A DNA stretch of 39,959 nucleotides. It comes from Gammaproteobacteria bacterium (GTDB taxonomy: Bacteria > Pseudomonadota > Gammaproteobacteria > GCA-001735895). The position numbers and the translations under genes are program-made. Positions 26,272-34,328 of the stretch are shown here, piece by piece. The notes under the pieces are model-generated. The model was not told the origin of the DNA, searched no databases, and worked only from the letters and a program-made list of their open reading frames with translations. Positions within the stretch are counted from its first letter, which is position 1; each line of letters opens with the position of its first letter. The stretch lies in the NCBI GenBank assembly GCA_029862005.1, contig JAOTYD010000030.1, positions 1-39,959 on the forward strand, read 5' to 3'.

Positions 26272-26329
26272 AATTCGGGGATCTGAAGCGAGTAAACTAT
26301 TTGCGTTTCCATTTTGCAAGGAGAGAAAT

Positions 26330-26770
26330 ATGAATATGCAAGTCTGGAATCCATTCCAGGAGTTCGAAAATCTGCTGTCCCGTTACAATAGGGGTGGGGG
26401 TATTAGTACACAGCAAAGTTCTGATTTGAGCTTTGCCGATTGGGCGCCCTCCTGTGACATCGAGGAAGAGAAAGACAGGTACATCATCAAGGCAGATTTG
26501 CCGGGGGTCGATAAAAAGGACATCGACGTCAAGCTGGAAAACGGTGTGATTAGTATCCGTGGTGAAAAGCAGGTCGAAAAGGAAACCGGTAAAGGCACCA
26601 AGCGCCATCGGACCGAACGTTTTCATGGCACTTTTGCGCGCAGTTTCACACTGCCGGACGCGGTTCAAGATGAACGGGTAGATGCTTCTTACAAGGATGG
26701 CGTGTTATCGCTGGTTATCCCCAAGGCTGAGGAGGCCAAGCCGAAATCGATCGACATCAAGGTCAGTTAA
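26330..26770 (+). CDS. Small heat-shock protein, Hsp20/alpha-crystallin family
   Basis: The product is 146 residues from ATG 26330, which has AAGGAGAG 5 bases upstream; the longer frame from 26258 runs through the FNR box and is not used. N-terminal WNPFQEFENLLSRY is followed by the alpha-crystallin domain (SCDIEEEKDRYIIKADLPGV through VISIRGEK to GVLSLVIPK). It holds unfolding proteins as an ATP-independent chaperone. An FNR box at -41.5 and no visible heat-shock promoter suggest induction by oxygen limitation. Confidence 0.95.
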   Translation: MNMQVWNPFQEFENLLSRYNRGGGISTQQSSDLSFADWAPSCDIEEEKDRYIIKADLPGVDKKDIDVKLENGVISIRGEKQVEKETGKGTKRHRTERFHGTFARSFTLPDAVQDERVDASYKDGVLSLVIPKAEEAKPKSIDIKVS

Positions 26771-26789
26771 TTACCCTGGCTTCGAATAG

Positions 26790-26816
26790 CGGCATACTTC
26801 GTATGCCGTTTTTTTT
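26790..26816 (+). terminator. Rho-independent terminator after hsp20
   Basis: CGGCATAC, loop TTC, GTATGCCG (26790-26808) followed by eight T. It is a perfect 8-bp stem with a poly-T tail on the plus strand. Confidence 0.95.
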
Positions 26817-26880
26817 GCCCACGGACTCGCAAAATACCCATTTCCGGCAGCGCTAGCGAGGCAATAAACCCTTTAAGGCA

Positions 26881-26894
26881 TTGATTCACATCAA
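26881..26894 (+). promoter_or_regulatory. Perfect FNR/Anr box upstream of usp
   Basis: TTGATTCACATCAA matches all ten fixed bases, centre 26887.5. CATTAT (26917-26922) serves as -10 and predicts a start near 26929, 41.5 bases downstream of the centre and 22 bases before the usp ATG. Confidence 0.88.
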
Positions 26895-26950
26895 TACCGC
26901 GTTATGCTATCTCGCACATTATCAATGTATATTTCGAGCGGAGAAGGGCC

Positions 26951-27790
26951 ATGGACTTCAAAAACATACTGATTCACCTGGATCACAGCAGCGGTTGCCA
27001 AAACCGATTGACAACTGCGTTCGATCTCGCAAAAAAATTCAGTGCAAAGCTTAACGGATTGTTCGTGGTCCCGGATTACGTCGTGCCTTCCTATGTCGAA
27101 GCCCAGATCAGCGTCGACCTGATTACCGACGTTACCGAAAAGGCGATCGCCCGCGCCCAGGAGAAACTGGCCGAGTACCAAAAGCTCGCCGACGATGCCG
27201 GGGTTTCCATGCAGTCCCAGGTCGTCGAGGGACAGGTCATCCCGATTTTGCGCGAACACTCAAAGTACGCGGACCTGTTAATGTTGGGTCAGGATCAGCC
27301 TGACGATCCCGACAATGCAAGTTACGGACTCGCCGATGCACTGCTGTTTGAAGGTGGCTGCGCCTGCCTCGTGGTGCCGCACAGTGGCAAACTCGCGGCC
27401 CCGGGGAAACGGGTTCTGCTTACCTGGAACGCGAGCCGGGAATCAGCACGTGCGTTGCGTGAGGCAATGCCGTTTCTGACCCGTGCCGAGTCAGTCGTGG
27501 TGTTGTCTTCGGAGCCTGACGACGGTAATGAGGATATCGCGCGCGGTCATCCCCATGCACAGGAACTATCGAGGTTCCTCGAATCCCACGGGATTGAAGC
27601 GGTTTCCAGCGGTATCAGCGACCCGGATATCAGCGCCAGCGACGCAATCATCGGACAGGCTGCCGACATGAACGCCGATTTGATCGTGATGGGTGCTTAC
27701 GGGCACGCCAGATTGCGCGAGATTATACTCGGCGGGGTAACCCGTGATTTATTGAAGCAGTCGTCAGTCCCGCTGTTACTCGCCCACTAG
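26951..27790 (+). CDS. Universal stress protein with two Usp domains
   Basis: The product is 279 residues: two tandem Usp folds (about 1-140 and 150-279). The second ends with the nucleotide-binding G-x2-G-x9-G pattern (GAYGHARLREIILGG). GGAGAAGGG precedes the ATG. Such tandem proteins are induced by anaerobiosis in pseudomonads under Anr control, in keeping with the perfect FNR box. Its stop overlaps the convergent dioxygenase stop by four bases. Confidence 0.95.
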   Translation: MDFKNILIHLDHSSGCQNRLTTAFDLAKKFSAKLNGLFVVPDYVVPSYVEAQISVDLITDVTEKAIARAQEKLAEYQKLADDAGVSMQSQVVEGQVIPILREHSKYADLLMLGQDQPDDPDNASYGLADALLFEGGCACLVVPHSGKLAAPGKRVLLTWNASRESARALREAMPFLTRAESVVVLSSEPDDGNEDIARGHPHAQELSRFLESHGIEAVSSGISDPDISASDAIIGQAADMNADLIVMGAYGHARLREIILGGVTRDLLKQSSVPLLLAH

Positions 27791-28641
27791 CTACCGGCCT
27801 GCTGATTAAAGAAAGAAGCTCCCTCGGGAATCTCCGGATTTTCCATATCGAAGGCCACCGAGCGAATGCGCCCGGGGTCATTGCCATGCACTATCTTGCC
27901 GCAATAAACGCTGGGCACCGCGCAGGGCACCAGTGGTATCGCGTCTGCTGCAGTCAAGGTTGCGATATAAAGGGTGCGCGGTCGCTGTGTCAGGTTCTCC
28001 GATGAAGCGTGCAGCGCACGGGTGTGCATCAGGCACAAGCTGCCGGCAGGGCCCAGGCACTCCACCGCTTTAGTATCACACTCCGCGGCCAGCGCATCGT
28101 CTACCGCGCCGGTAAACTTCCCGCCATGCCACAGCGAGTGCAGCGGCCCGCGGTGCGAACCTGGAACCACCCGCGCGGGACCAATATCGCTGTCGATGTC
28201 ATCGAAAAACAGCATCGCGGTGATGCAATCATCGTTGCTGTGTGGATCAAAAGTGAAATCCTGGTGCCATTTCACCGTGGTACCACTGCCCGGTAATTTG
28301 CTGTTGAGCTTGGCGTGATGAAAGCGCAGGTTTTCACCCAGCAGGTCGGCAACAGTCTCGAGCAGGGGTCCCTGCTCTAACAGGTTCAAAAATTCGGTCG
28401 AGATTTCCTCGGGAGAGGCCACGCGTCGCAATGCGGGCTTTTCGGCACTATGAACCGGTTCCACATCGAAACGCGGTCGACCATCCAGCATTTCACCGAA
28501 CGGCCCATCATGCTGGCGTGATTCTTCGATCCAGCGCAAGTGCTGCTGACGCACCGGCTCGAGGTCCGTATCCGAATACGCCGCCTCCACCACGACCACC
28601 CCGCGCTCCCAAAACTCAGCTTGCTGCGCTTCACTCAACAT
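27787..28641 (-). CDS. Phytanoyl-CoA dioxygenase (PhyH) family protein
   Basis: The product is 284 residues. The Fe(II)/2-oxoglutarate site is H126-x-D128 (WHQDFTF) with a distal His211 (HASSEN) and an Arg at 222 for 2-oxoglutarate binding (QRPR). The family hydroxylates diverse small molecules; no substrate can be inferred. The palindromic repeat region lies directly upstream, separating it from the ureohydrolase gene read in the same direction. Confidence 0.9.
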   Translation of the reverse strand: MLSEAQQAEFWERGVVVVEAAYSDTDLEPVRQQHLRWIEESRQHDGPFGEMLDGRPRFDVEPVHSAEKPALRRVASPEEISTEFLNLLEQGPLLETVADLLGENLRFHHAKLNSKLPGSGTTVKWHQDFTFDPHSNDDCITAMLFFDDIDSDIGPARVVPGSHRGPLHSLWHGGKFTGAVDDALAAECDTKAVECLGPAGSLCLMHTRALHASSENLTQRPRTLYIATLTAADAIPLVPCAVPSVYCGKIVHGNDPGRIRSVAFDMENPEIPEGASFFNQQAGS

Positions 28642-28718
28642 AACATATTATTCTACCCCTAAATCCTACTCCCGGTCCCAGAAAAAAAAGCAAGCTTAAT
28701 TAAAAAATGGCCACTAAC

Positions 28719-28829
28719 GGCGCGGTCATCGGATGTTTCTCGCGGGATCGCTGTAAATACATCCATGTAGGCTCGCGCGCAACATCCCTGTTGCGCAGCG
28801 TCCCGCAAGAAACATCCGATGCCCACGCC
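28719..28829. repeat. Long imperfect palindrome with nested hairpins
   Basis: Arms 28719-28747 and 28801-28829 are inverted repeats (29 bases, about four mismatches). The 53-base centre holds two smaller dyads: TACAT-CC-ATGTA (28758-28769) and GCGCAACA-TCCC-TGTTGCGC (28777-28796). Both share the core ACATCC-N-TGT. It is probably a dispersed palindromic element of the REP/MITE kind; no transposase is nearby. Confidence 0.85.
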
Positions 28830-28919
28830 TCAATATTTAGAATATCTCAGAAGAGAGACTAGGCATGGATGGAGCAAACTTATTTGTTTAAATCCATCTG
28901 CCAAATTACGAAAACTCCA

Positions 28920-29049
28920 CCCACGCTGGGAGATTGCCTGCAAAAGTGTAGCGCGGCAGGGACGCCACGCTTCAAGCGATTCCATGGATGGACCAATCGG
29001 CGCTCGCGCCGATTGGCAGCGTCTTTTGCAGGCAATCTCCCAGCGTGGG
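28920..29049. repeat. Second palindromic element, perfect 27-bp inverted repeat
   Basis: Positions 28920-28946 and 29023-29049 are perfect reverse complements over 27 bases. Inside is a further dyad, 28993-29003 with 29006-29016 (CCAATCGGCGC, TC, GCGCCGATTGG). With the preceding element it fills most of the 444-base gap between the PhyH gene and the ureohydrolase gene. Short open frames across it are not credible genes. Confidence 0.88.
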
Positions 29050-29085
29050 CAAGGCCTGGTGCCGCTAAGGTAAATGCACAGTGAT

Positions 29086-30093
29086 TTACGGTTTTCCTGT
29101 AGTGCGGGTGCTGTCGGCGATTAGGCTGAGGATTTCGAACATGACCACGGAGGCGAAATGCGCGGTTTGCTTATTGGGGTGATCCTTGGTCGGCATCAGG
29201 CAGACCACGTCACCGCCGATGATGTTCTTGCCACGCACGCAGCGCAGTAACTCCATCACTTCATCGACCTGGAAACCCTGGATACCACACTCGAGATTGG
29301 CCACGCCGGGGCATATGGTCGGATCCATGCAGTCCAGGTCAAAGGTGATGTAAAGCGGCGTATCGCCGATACGATCATTGATTAACTCCATCGTTTTCTG
29401 CGGCCCCAGTTCACGGTAACGCTTGATCGGCACCACTTCGTAACCCAGGTCGGAACTGGTTTTCCACCAGTCGAGGGTGCGCGGATTGCCGCGCATACCG
29501 ATTTGCACGCTGTGCGCGCTATCAATATAGCCGTCCCGCACCAGGTAAGCCGCCCAGTGTGCCGCGGATTTTACCGCGCCGAGAAAATGCGGCACCTGCT
29601 CGTAGGCGTCGGTGTGTGCATCAAAATGCAGGAAGGCTGCCTTGCGTCCACCCGTCAGCCTGGCCTTGTCACCGGAGATAGCCTGCATGATGCCGCCGGT
29701 GACCGCGTGATCACCCCCGATCGATACGGGTCGCGTGCCCGCTGCATCGATTGCATTATAAAAATCGGTAATTCGCTCGATGCAGCGCTCATTGTCATTC
29801 GCCTCCGGCAGGGGCACGTCACCCATGTCGCCGATGCGACAACTTTGCCACGGGTCGACCTGGAATTCGATGTGCACGCGCCGCGCCATGGCCGAAACAT
29901 CCCGCACCGCGCGTGGCCCGAGGTGCTGATCGCGCTCGGTGGTGCCGTTGCCGGTCGAATGGGGGACGCCAACCAGCGCAATATCGAGCATTGCCGGATC
30001 GCGTTCGATCGGGCACCTGAACAAGGTCGGAATATCCCACCAGTAAAGTCCTTCCAGCATCATCCTGTCTTCGGCAGATAGGTTCTCGCTCAT
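29086..30093 (-). CDS. Ureohydrolase (agmatinase/guanidinoalkanoate hydrolase family)
   Basis: The product is 335 residues with the complete arginase-family dimanganese site: H129 (GGDHAV), D158/H160/D162 (HFDAHTDAY) and D252/D254 (TFDLDCMDP). The N-terminus YWWDIPTLFRCP matches the loop of agmatinase-like guanidino hydrolases. It would split a guanidino compound into urea and an amine. Candidate substrates are agmatine, guanidinobutyrate or guanidinopropionate; the sequence does not decide. It is followed on the same strand, 18 bases upstream, by the second PhyH gene, so both may be one operon. Confidence 0.9.
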   Translation of the reverse strand: MSENLSAEDRMMLEGLYWWDIPTLFRCPIERDPAMLDIALVGVPHSTGNGTTERDQHLGPRAVRDVSAMARRVHIEFQVDPWQSCRIGDMGDVPLPEANDNERCIERITDFYNAIDAAGTRPVSIGGDHAVTGGIMQAISGDKARLTGGRKAAFLHFDAHTDAYEQVPHFLGAVKSAAHWAAYLVRDGYIDSAHSVQIGMRGNPRTLDWWKTSSDLGYEVVPIKRYRELGPQKTMELINDRIGDTPLYITFDLDCMDPTICPGVANLECGIQGFQVDEVMELLRCVRGKNIIGGDVVCLMPTKDHPNKQTAHFASVVMFEILSLIADSTRTTGKP

Positions 30094-30111
30094 GTTAAAT
30101 TCCTCGGTGAT

Positions 30112-30942
30112 TTAGTAGGCCCGCTTTTGAGGCGCACCCTGGTACAGGATGTCGGCCCAGTTACGGTTCGCTTTTTCGCGCTCGTTAACGCCCTCGGGAT
30201 CCATATCGGATCGGGGTCGTTTGAGGGTTACAAAATCCGGCTGCAAACAGTTGCCCCGTATCGGCAGCCAGTAATTGTCGCCCAGTGTCTGGCGCGCTCC
30301 GGCAGGCATATAGGCCTGCAACGCGAAGCCGACACGGCGCTGATGGCTTCGATTGGGTTGTGACCCATGGATTACTCTCGCGTGGTGAAGCGACATTTGC
30401 CCCGGTTTCAGAATCAGATCGACGGCAGTGGATTCATCGACGCCCTGAATCTCCTGCCCGCGGGTCAAAATATTGTCTTCGTGAAATGTCTCCAGGTGGG
30501 GCCGGACCGGATCTTGATGGCTACCCGGGATCATGCTCATGCACCCGGTTTCGCGGTTGCTCTCGGTAAGTGCGATCCACGCCGTTACATAATTATGCGG
30601 TGTAATCCCCATGTAGGTTGCATCCTGGTGCCAGCTCACAAAGTGACTGCTTTGCGGTTCCTTGATAAACAGCACGCTGCCCCATAGCGAAAAATCTGTA
30701 CCGACCAGGTCCTCGACCGCATCCAGGATGACCGGATGGTGTGCGAGCTCATCCAAAAACTTAAAGGCCAGATGCGCGTTATTGCGATTCTCGGCATTCA
30801 GCTGTTCAGGATACTCCTCCTCCGCGGCCCTCAGCTTTTGCTCGTAGTTGATCGCCTCGTCCACGGAAATCAAATCGACCGGTGCGACAAAACCGTCGTC
30901 ACGATATTGATCGATCTGTTGCTGAGACAGTACTGTTCCCAT
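30112..30942 (-). CDS. Second PhyH-family dioxygenase
   Basis: The product is 276 residues. Iron ligands are H105-x-D107 (WHQDATYMG) and H192 (HGSQPNRS), with a downstream Arg for 2-oxoglutarate. The pattern resembles aliphatic/ectoine-type hydroxylases only in these general motifs. It is probably co-transcribed with the ureohydrolase, which suggests both act on a guanidino or amide compound. Divergent from the small gene at 31031. Confidence 0.88.
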   Translation of the reverse strand: MGTVLSQQQIDQYRDDGFVAPVDLISVDEAINYEQKLRAAEEEYPEQLNAENRNNAHLAFKFLDELAHHPVILDAVEDLVGTDFSLWGSVLFIKEPQSSHFVSWHQDATYMGITPHNYVTAWIALTESNRETGCMSMIPGSHQDPVRPHLETFHEDNILTRGQEIQGVDESTAVDLILKPGQMSLHHARVIHGSQPNRSHQRRVGFALQAYMPAGARQTLGDNYWLPIRGNCLQPDFVTLKRPRSDMDPEGVNEREKANRNWADILYQGAPQKRAY

Positions 30943-31030
30943 GGCACCAATGACCCGTCAATTGGGATTCAGCAGATAGTAGCGTAAACTCGCGTCGGAT
31001 AAATAGCAGAAATAATTATTCGTGTAACCG

Positions 31031-31234
31031 ATGAAAAAACTCGACAAAAAAACCCTGCTGGGCATTCGCGATCAGTTTGGCAGTTACGCCTGGGATGACG
31101 CCGAGATTTCGGAGCTGGTGGATCCAAAGCTTGGCATCATTACCGGCTTTCAGGAGTTACTCGACCAACTCGAGATACTGCGCAAGATTGATCTCGAAGC
31201 AACGCCCCCGGCTGGCGATATATCCCCGAAATGA
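31031..31234 (+). CDS. GatC-like small partner of the following amidase
   Basis: The product is 67 residues, helical, ending IDLEATPPAGD, which resembles the C-terminal region of GatC, the small subunit that wraps the GatA amidase. Its stop overlaps the amidase ATG (ATGA), so the two are translationally coupled. AtzE-type amidases are known to need a GatC-like small subunit (AtzG); this pair looks similar in layout. The similarity is short and I treat it as moderate. Confidence 0.7.
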   Translation: MKKLDKKTLLGIRDQFGSYAWDDAEISELVDPKLGIITGFQELLDQLEILRKIDLEATPPAGDISPK

Positions 31235-32592
31235 CCGGATCACTGGCCTTCGCATCGATCGGCGAACTATCCACCAGCCTGCGTAACCGTGAGATCAGCG
31301 CTCTCCAGCTAGTCGATCTCTATGCGGACCGAATCGGACGCCTCGGTACGACCAGCCACGCTTTCATTTCTAATGATATTGAACGCGCGCGCGTACGGGC
31401 CGAGACGATTGACCTGAATTTCGACGAAACCCTGGCGCTCAATGGCATACCTTATACCTGCAAGGACTTGTACGATGTAAAGGGCCTGGTGACCACGGGC
31501 GGTTCACAGGTGCTGCAGGATAACCTGGCACAGGAAGATGCCGCGGCGGTCAAGCGCATGGACCGGGCCGGCGCCATTTTCATCGGCAAGAATAACCTGC
31601 ACGAATTTGCCTACGGCGCGACCGGTGAAAATACACTCTACGGGACACCGCCTAACCCGTATGACCACTCACGTTTAGCCGGTGGTTCGAGTAGCGGCTC
31701 GGCTGCCGCGCTCGGATTCGGCCTCTGCGCCGCCGCGCTTGGCACCGACACCGGCGGGTCGGTGCGTGCACCCGCGGCAATTTGCGGACTGGTTGGTTTC
31801 AAACCGACCTTCGGGCGCGTCAGTACCGAGGGCGTTATCCCCTACTCCTGGACCCTTGATCATATCGGTACCCTGACCCGTAGCGCTGCCGATGCCGGGC
31901 TGTTATTCGAGTCACTGGCAGCGCAGCACCGGCCCACTGAATCCAAGGGGCTTGATCAGCTCACCGTCGGTGTTCCGGACGCTTTCTTTTTTGAACGTTG
32001 CGACAGCGAAATTCTCGACAGCGTCGACGCATTGATGAACTTCTTACGCGAGGCAGGTGCGAATCTAAAACCGGTTGCCATGCCTTCGATGGAATACACC
32101 CGCACGGTGTCGCTAACGGTACAAATGCCAGAAGCATTGTCATACCACAGCCGCTACCTCGAGCAGTGGGGGCATTTATACAGCCAGGACTTTCGCGCCG
32201 GGCTGGCGCTGGGCCAATGCCTGCTCGCCGAGCAATATATCCGCGCCAGGCGCTTCATCGAAACCTATCGCAACACCATGCACCAGGTATTTGCAGGGAT
32301 CGACGTAATACTAACGCCGGCAACCCCGGTGATTGCGCCGAAAATCGGGGTGATCGAAGTGACGGTGGACGGACATGCCGAGCCCGCCGGCAACGCGATA
32401 ACCCGGTACACTTCTTTCTTTAACATGACCGGGCATCCGGCGATTACGCTGCCCTGCGCCATGCACTCCGAGGGTTTGCCGATGGGAGTCCAGTTAGTCG
32501 GTAAACACTTCGGAGACGAGCAATTGATCGATATCGCGCATCAGATCGAAACTGGCTACGACTTCGAATTGCCTCTGCCAGATCTGGATTAG
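31231..32592 (+). CDS. Amidase (GatA/AtzE-like)
   Basis: The product is 453 residues. The triad is Lys78 (YTCKDLYDV), Ser153 in GGSSSGSAA and Ser177 in GTDTGGSVRAP, with the spacing seen in GatA (75 and 24). No gatB gene is present, so this is unlikely to be the tRNA amidotransferase. It more likely hydrolyses an amide or biuret-like compound with the GatC-like partner. Divergent from the PhyH/ureohydrolase genes, it suggests a nitrogen-compound degradation cluster. Confidence 0.9.
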   Translation: MTGSLAFASIGELSTSLRNREISALQLVDLYADRIGRLGTTSHAFISNDIERARVRAETIDLNFDETLALNGIPYTCKDLYDVKGLVTTGGSQVLQDNLAQEDAAAVKRMDRAGAIFIGKNNLHEFAYGATGENTLYGTPPNPYDHSRLAGGSSSGSAAALGFGLCAAALGTDTGGSVRAPAAICGLVGFKPTFGRVSTEGVIPYSWTLDHIGTLTRSAADAGLLFESLAAQHRPTESKGLDQLTVGVPDAFFFERCDSEILDSVDALMNFLREAGANLKPVAMPSMEYTRTVSLTVQMPEALSYHSRYLEQWGHLYSQDFRAGLALGQCLLAEQYIRARRFIETYRNTMHQVFAGIDVILTPATPVIAPKIGVIEVTVDGHAEPAGNAITRYTSFFNMTGHPAITLPCAMHSEGLPMGVQLVGKHFGDEQLIDIAHQIETGYDFELPLPDLD

Positions 32593-32593
32593 C

Positions 32594-32720
32594 CGTCATT
32601 CCCGCGGCGTGGAACCTTTTTTAACCTTAATTATGGTTTCAGTGAGTAGCGCCCGGAGTACTCCGAAGAGGTTGGTTTGAAGGATTGTGCTCCGCCGCAA
32701 CGCTCGGGGCCGCGATGACG
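32594..32720. repeat. Imperfect palindromic element
   Basis: CGTCAT (32594-32599) and CGCGGC (32603-32608) pair with GCCGCGATGACG (32709-32720), leaving a 3-base bulge. A perfect 12-base palindrome CGGAGTACTCCG lies inside at 32654-32665. It occupies the gap between convergent amidase and glycosyltransferase genes and may serve as a bidirectional transcription end or be a mobile palindrome. Confidence 0.6.
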
Positions 32721-32724
32721 TGAT

Positions 32725-33465
32725 TTATAAACCTTGCGTGAGTAAGTGGTGAATAACCTGTTCCATTTCTGCCTGGGTAAATCCTTCGCGCTTCGTCAAC
32801 GAGCTGCTCAGGTTGGCGCCCGCTAGGGCCGATGGGGACTTTTGCCGAAATAGATCCAAAGCCGGCCCCTCTCCTGCAATCAGGTCACGCATCACCAGAG
32901 GGCTCAACATACCGGCCGCCTCCATCACCGGGAAATGGCCGATGTTGTGCAACGCAGTCAGTAATTTCGGGCCGATAAACTGCGGCACCATCCTGCCCTG
33001 ATGCTGCCGTAGCAGGCGCTCTGCCGTGTCACAATAAAAGTCCAGGAAATGGTTATCGCGACTAAACATCAGGAAAGCATTGTGCAGCTTTTTATAGGAT
33101 CTCAATTGACCCGAATCCTCCCGTTGTACCCAGACTTCTCGACCGAGCGCGAAATCAGAGTCGGGTAATAGAAAACGATCTGCGTCGAATATCAGAAAAT
33201 CGGCATCACACCAGATCACCTGATCGTAGCCCTGAGCCAGTCTCTGTTGCAGGATTTTGAGCCGCGCGAGATCGCTTGCAATCACGGTTTGAGCGCCGAT
33301 TTTACCAACCAGGGCGGGTTCGATCAGGTCGAAAATCTCGTCATTTAGAAAGTGCCGCTCAAACCGGTTCCGCTGCGCCCAGTTCGCGACCGAATCGAGG
33401 CAGGCCTGCAGCCAATCGTAGGGTAGCGGATCACGGTGGGATTGAATAACCAGTGTAGTAGGCAT
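32725..33465 (-). CDS. Putative glycosyltransferase with DxD motif
   Basis: The product is 246 residues with no signal peptide. A nucleotide-sugar-binding DxD is present at Asp87-Ala-Asp89 (VIWCDADFLIFD), preceded by a Rossmann-like first half. HNAFLMFSRDNHFLDFY and the later segment fit a capsule/GT32-like transferase, but donor and acceptor are unknown. It stands alone. Confidence 0.7.
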   Translation of the reverse strand: MPTTLVIQSHRDPLPYDWLQACLDSVANWAQRNRFERHFLNDEIFDLIEPALVGKIGAQTVIASDLARLKILQQRLAQGYDQVIWCDADFLIFDADRFLLPDSDFALGREVWVQREDSGQLRSYKKLHNAFLMFSRDNHFLDFYCDTAERLLRQHQGRMVPQFIGPKLLTALHNIGHFPVMEAAGMLSPLVMRDLIAGEGPALDLFRQKSPSALAGANLSSSLTKREGFTQAEMEQVIHHLLTQGL

Positions 33466-33547
33466 GCAGGAACAGGCATAATGACTCGAAGATGACAGCT
33501 TACCATGCTATTTTGCCGCACCCGTTAACCGCCCAGGAGACAAATCA

Positions 33548-33817
33548 ATGACCAGCCCTATCATCGCAAACAATACGCCAGCCAGGGTGGCGCTCGAAAA
33601 AGACAAGAAATACTATTTCTGTATGTGCGGGCGCAGCGGCAACCAGCCATTTTGCGACGGCTCCCACAAGGGCAGCGAGTTTTTACCCATGGCCTTCGTA
33701 TGCGAAGCCAGCAAGGACTATTACCTTTGCCGATGCAAGCATAGTGGCAACAAACCCTATTGCGATGGTACTCATAAACAGTTCGCAGATGACCGGGTTG
33801 GGAAGCCCGGCGACTAG
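33548..33817 (+). CDS. Dual CDGSH iron-sulfur protein
   Basis: The product is 89 residues with two CDGSH clusters: C25-x-C27...C36-DGS-H40 and C61-x-C63...C72-DGT-H76, each binding a 2Fe-2S with three Cys and one His. The upstream site CCAGGAGACAA is a good ribosome site. CDGSH proteins handle electrons or iron-sulfur clusters; a precise role here is unknown. Confidence 0.95.
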   Translation: MTSPIIANNTPARVALEKDKKYYFCMCGRSGNQPFCDGSHKGSEFLPMAFVCEASKDYYLCRCKHSGNKPYCDGTHKQFADDRVGKPGD

Positions 33818-33828
33818 CGAGGCGAGAG

Positions 33829-34299
33829 TTATCCACACAGTCGAGGGCCTCCCCCTTCGCTGGCGTTTTTACCGTAAACCATGCGCTCGATTCCGGCCCA
33901 GTACGCCGCCGCCTCGCACATAGGGCAAGCGGGTGAAGATGAATAAAGCGTGCAGCGACTTAAATCACGCGAACCGAGGCGACGAGCTGCGTCCCGAATG
34001 GCCTCCATCTCGGCGTGCGCGGTAGGATCACGATTGATTACCACGCGACTCGGAGACTGACCAACGATTCTGCCATTACGAACCACGACAGCACCATAGG
34101 CCTGATCACCGCTGTCAATCGCCCGCCTTTGCATGCCGAAGGCCCGCGCGATAAATGTCGCATCATCGCTTCGTTCGGGCTGTTCAATCGAATCTGCCTG
34201 GGTCTCGCTCGCGATGCCATCGCGACCGGCGACTAGCGTAACAACACCCGCCAGGCCAAGCATCAGTTTTCGTCTTTTCACGTCTGCGGGTTTATCCAT
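33829..34299 (-). CDS. Cytidine/deoxycytidylate-type deaminase with Tat-like N-terminus
   Basis: From ATG 34299, which has GGGGG five bases upstream, the product is 156 residues; an ATG at 34311 lies before that site. The zinc site is H95-AE97 (AHAEMEAI) and C125-PM-C128 (SPACPMCEA), that of the nucleoside deaminase superfamily (guanine/cytosine deaminase-like). Unusually the N-terminus VKRRKLMLGLAGVVTLVAG looks like a twin-arginine export signal, so the enzyme may work in the periplasm. Substrate not assigned. Confidence 0.82.
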   Translation of the reverse strand: MDKPADVKRRKLMLGLAGVVTLVAGRDGIASETQADSIEQPERSDDATFIARAFGMQRRAIDSGDQAYGAVVVRNGRIVGQSPSRVVINRDPTAHAEMEAIRDAARRLGSRDLSRCTLYSSSPACPMCEAAAYWAGIERMVYGKNASEGGGPRLCG

Positions 34300-34328
34300 G
34301 ATTGCCCCCATCCCAATTATTCGTCCAG

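Noticed and set aside
26258-26329. Longer hsp20 frame from TTG at 26258
   Set aside because: It runs through the FNR box and promoter; ATG 26330 has a strong ribosome site and the family's usual N-terminus.
28719-29049. CRISPR array
   Set aside because: The repeats are inverted pairs, not direct repeats with regular spacers.
28819-29084. Open frames across the palindromic gap
   Set aside because: They follow the inverted repeats and have no ribosome site or protein resemblance.
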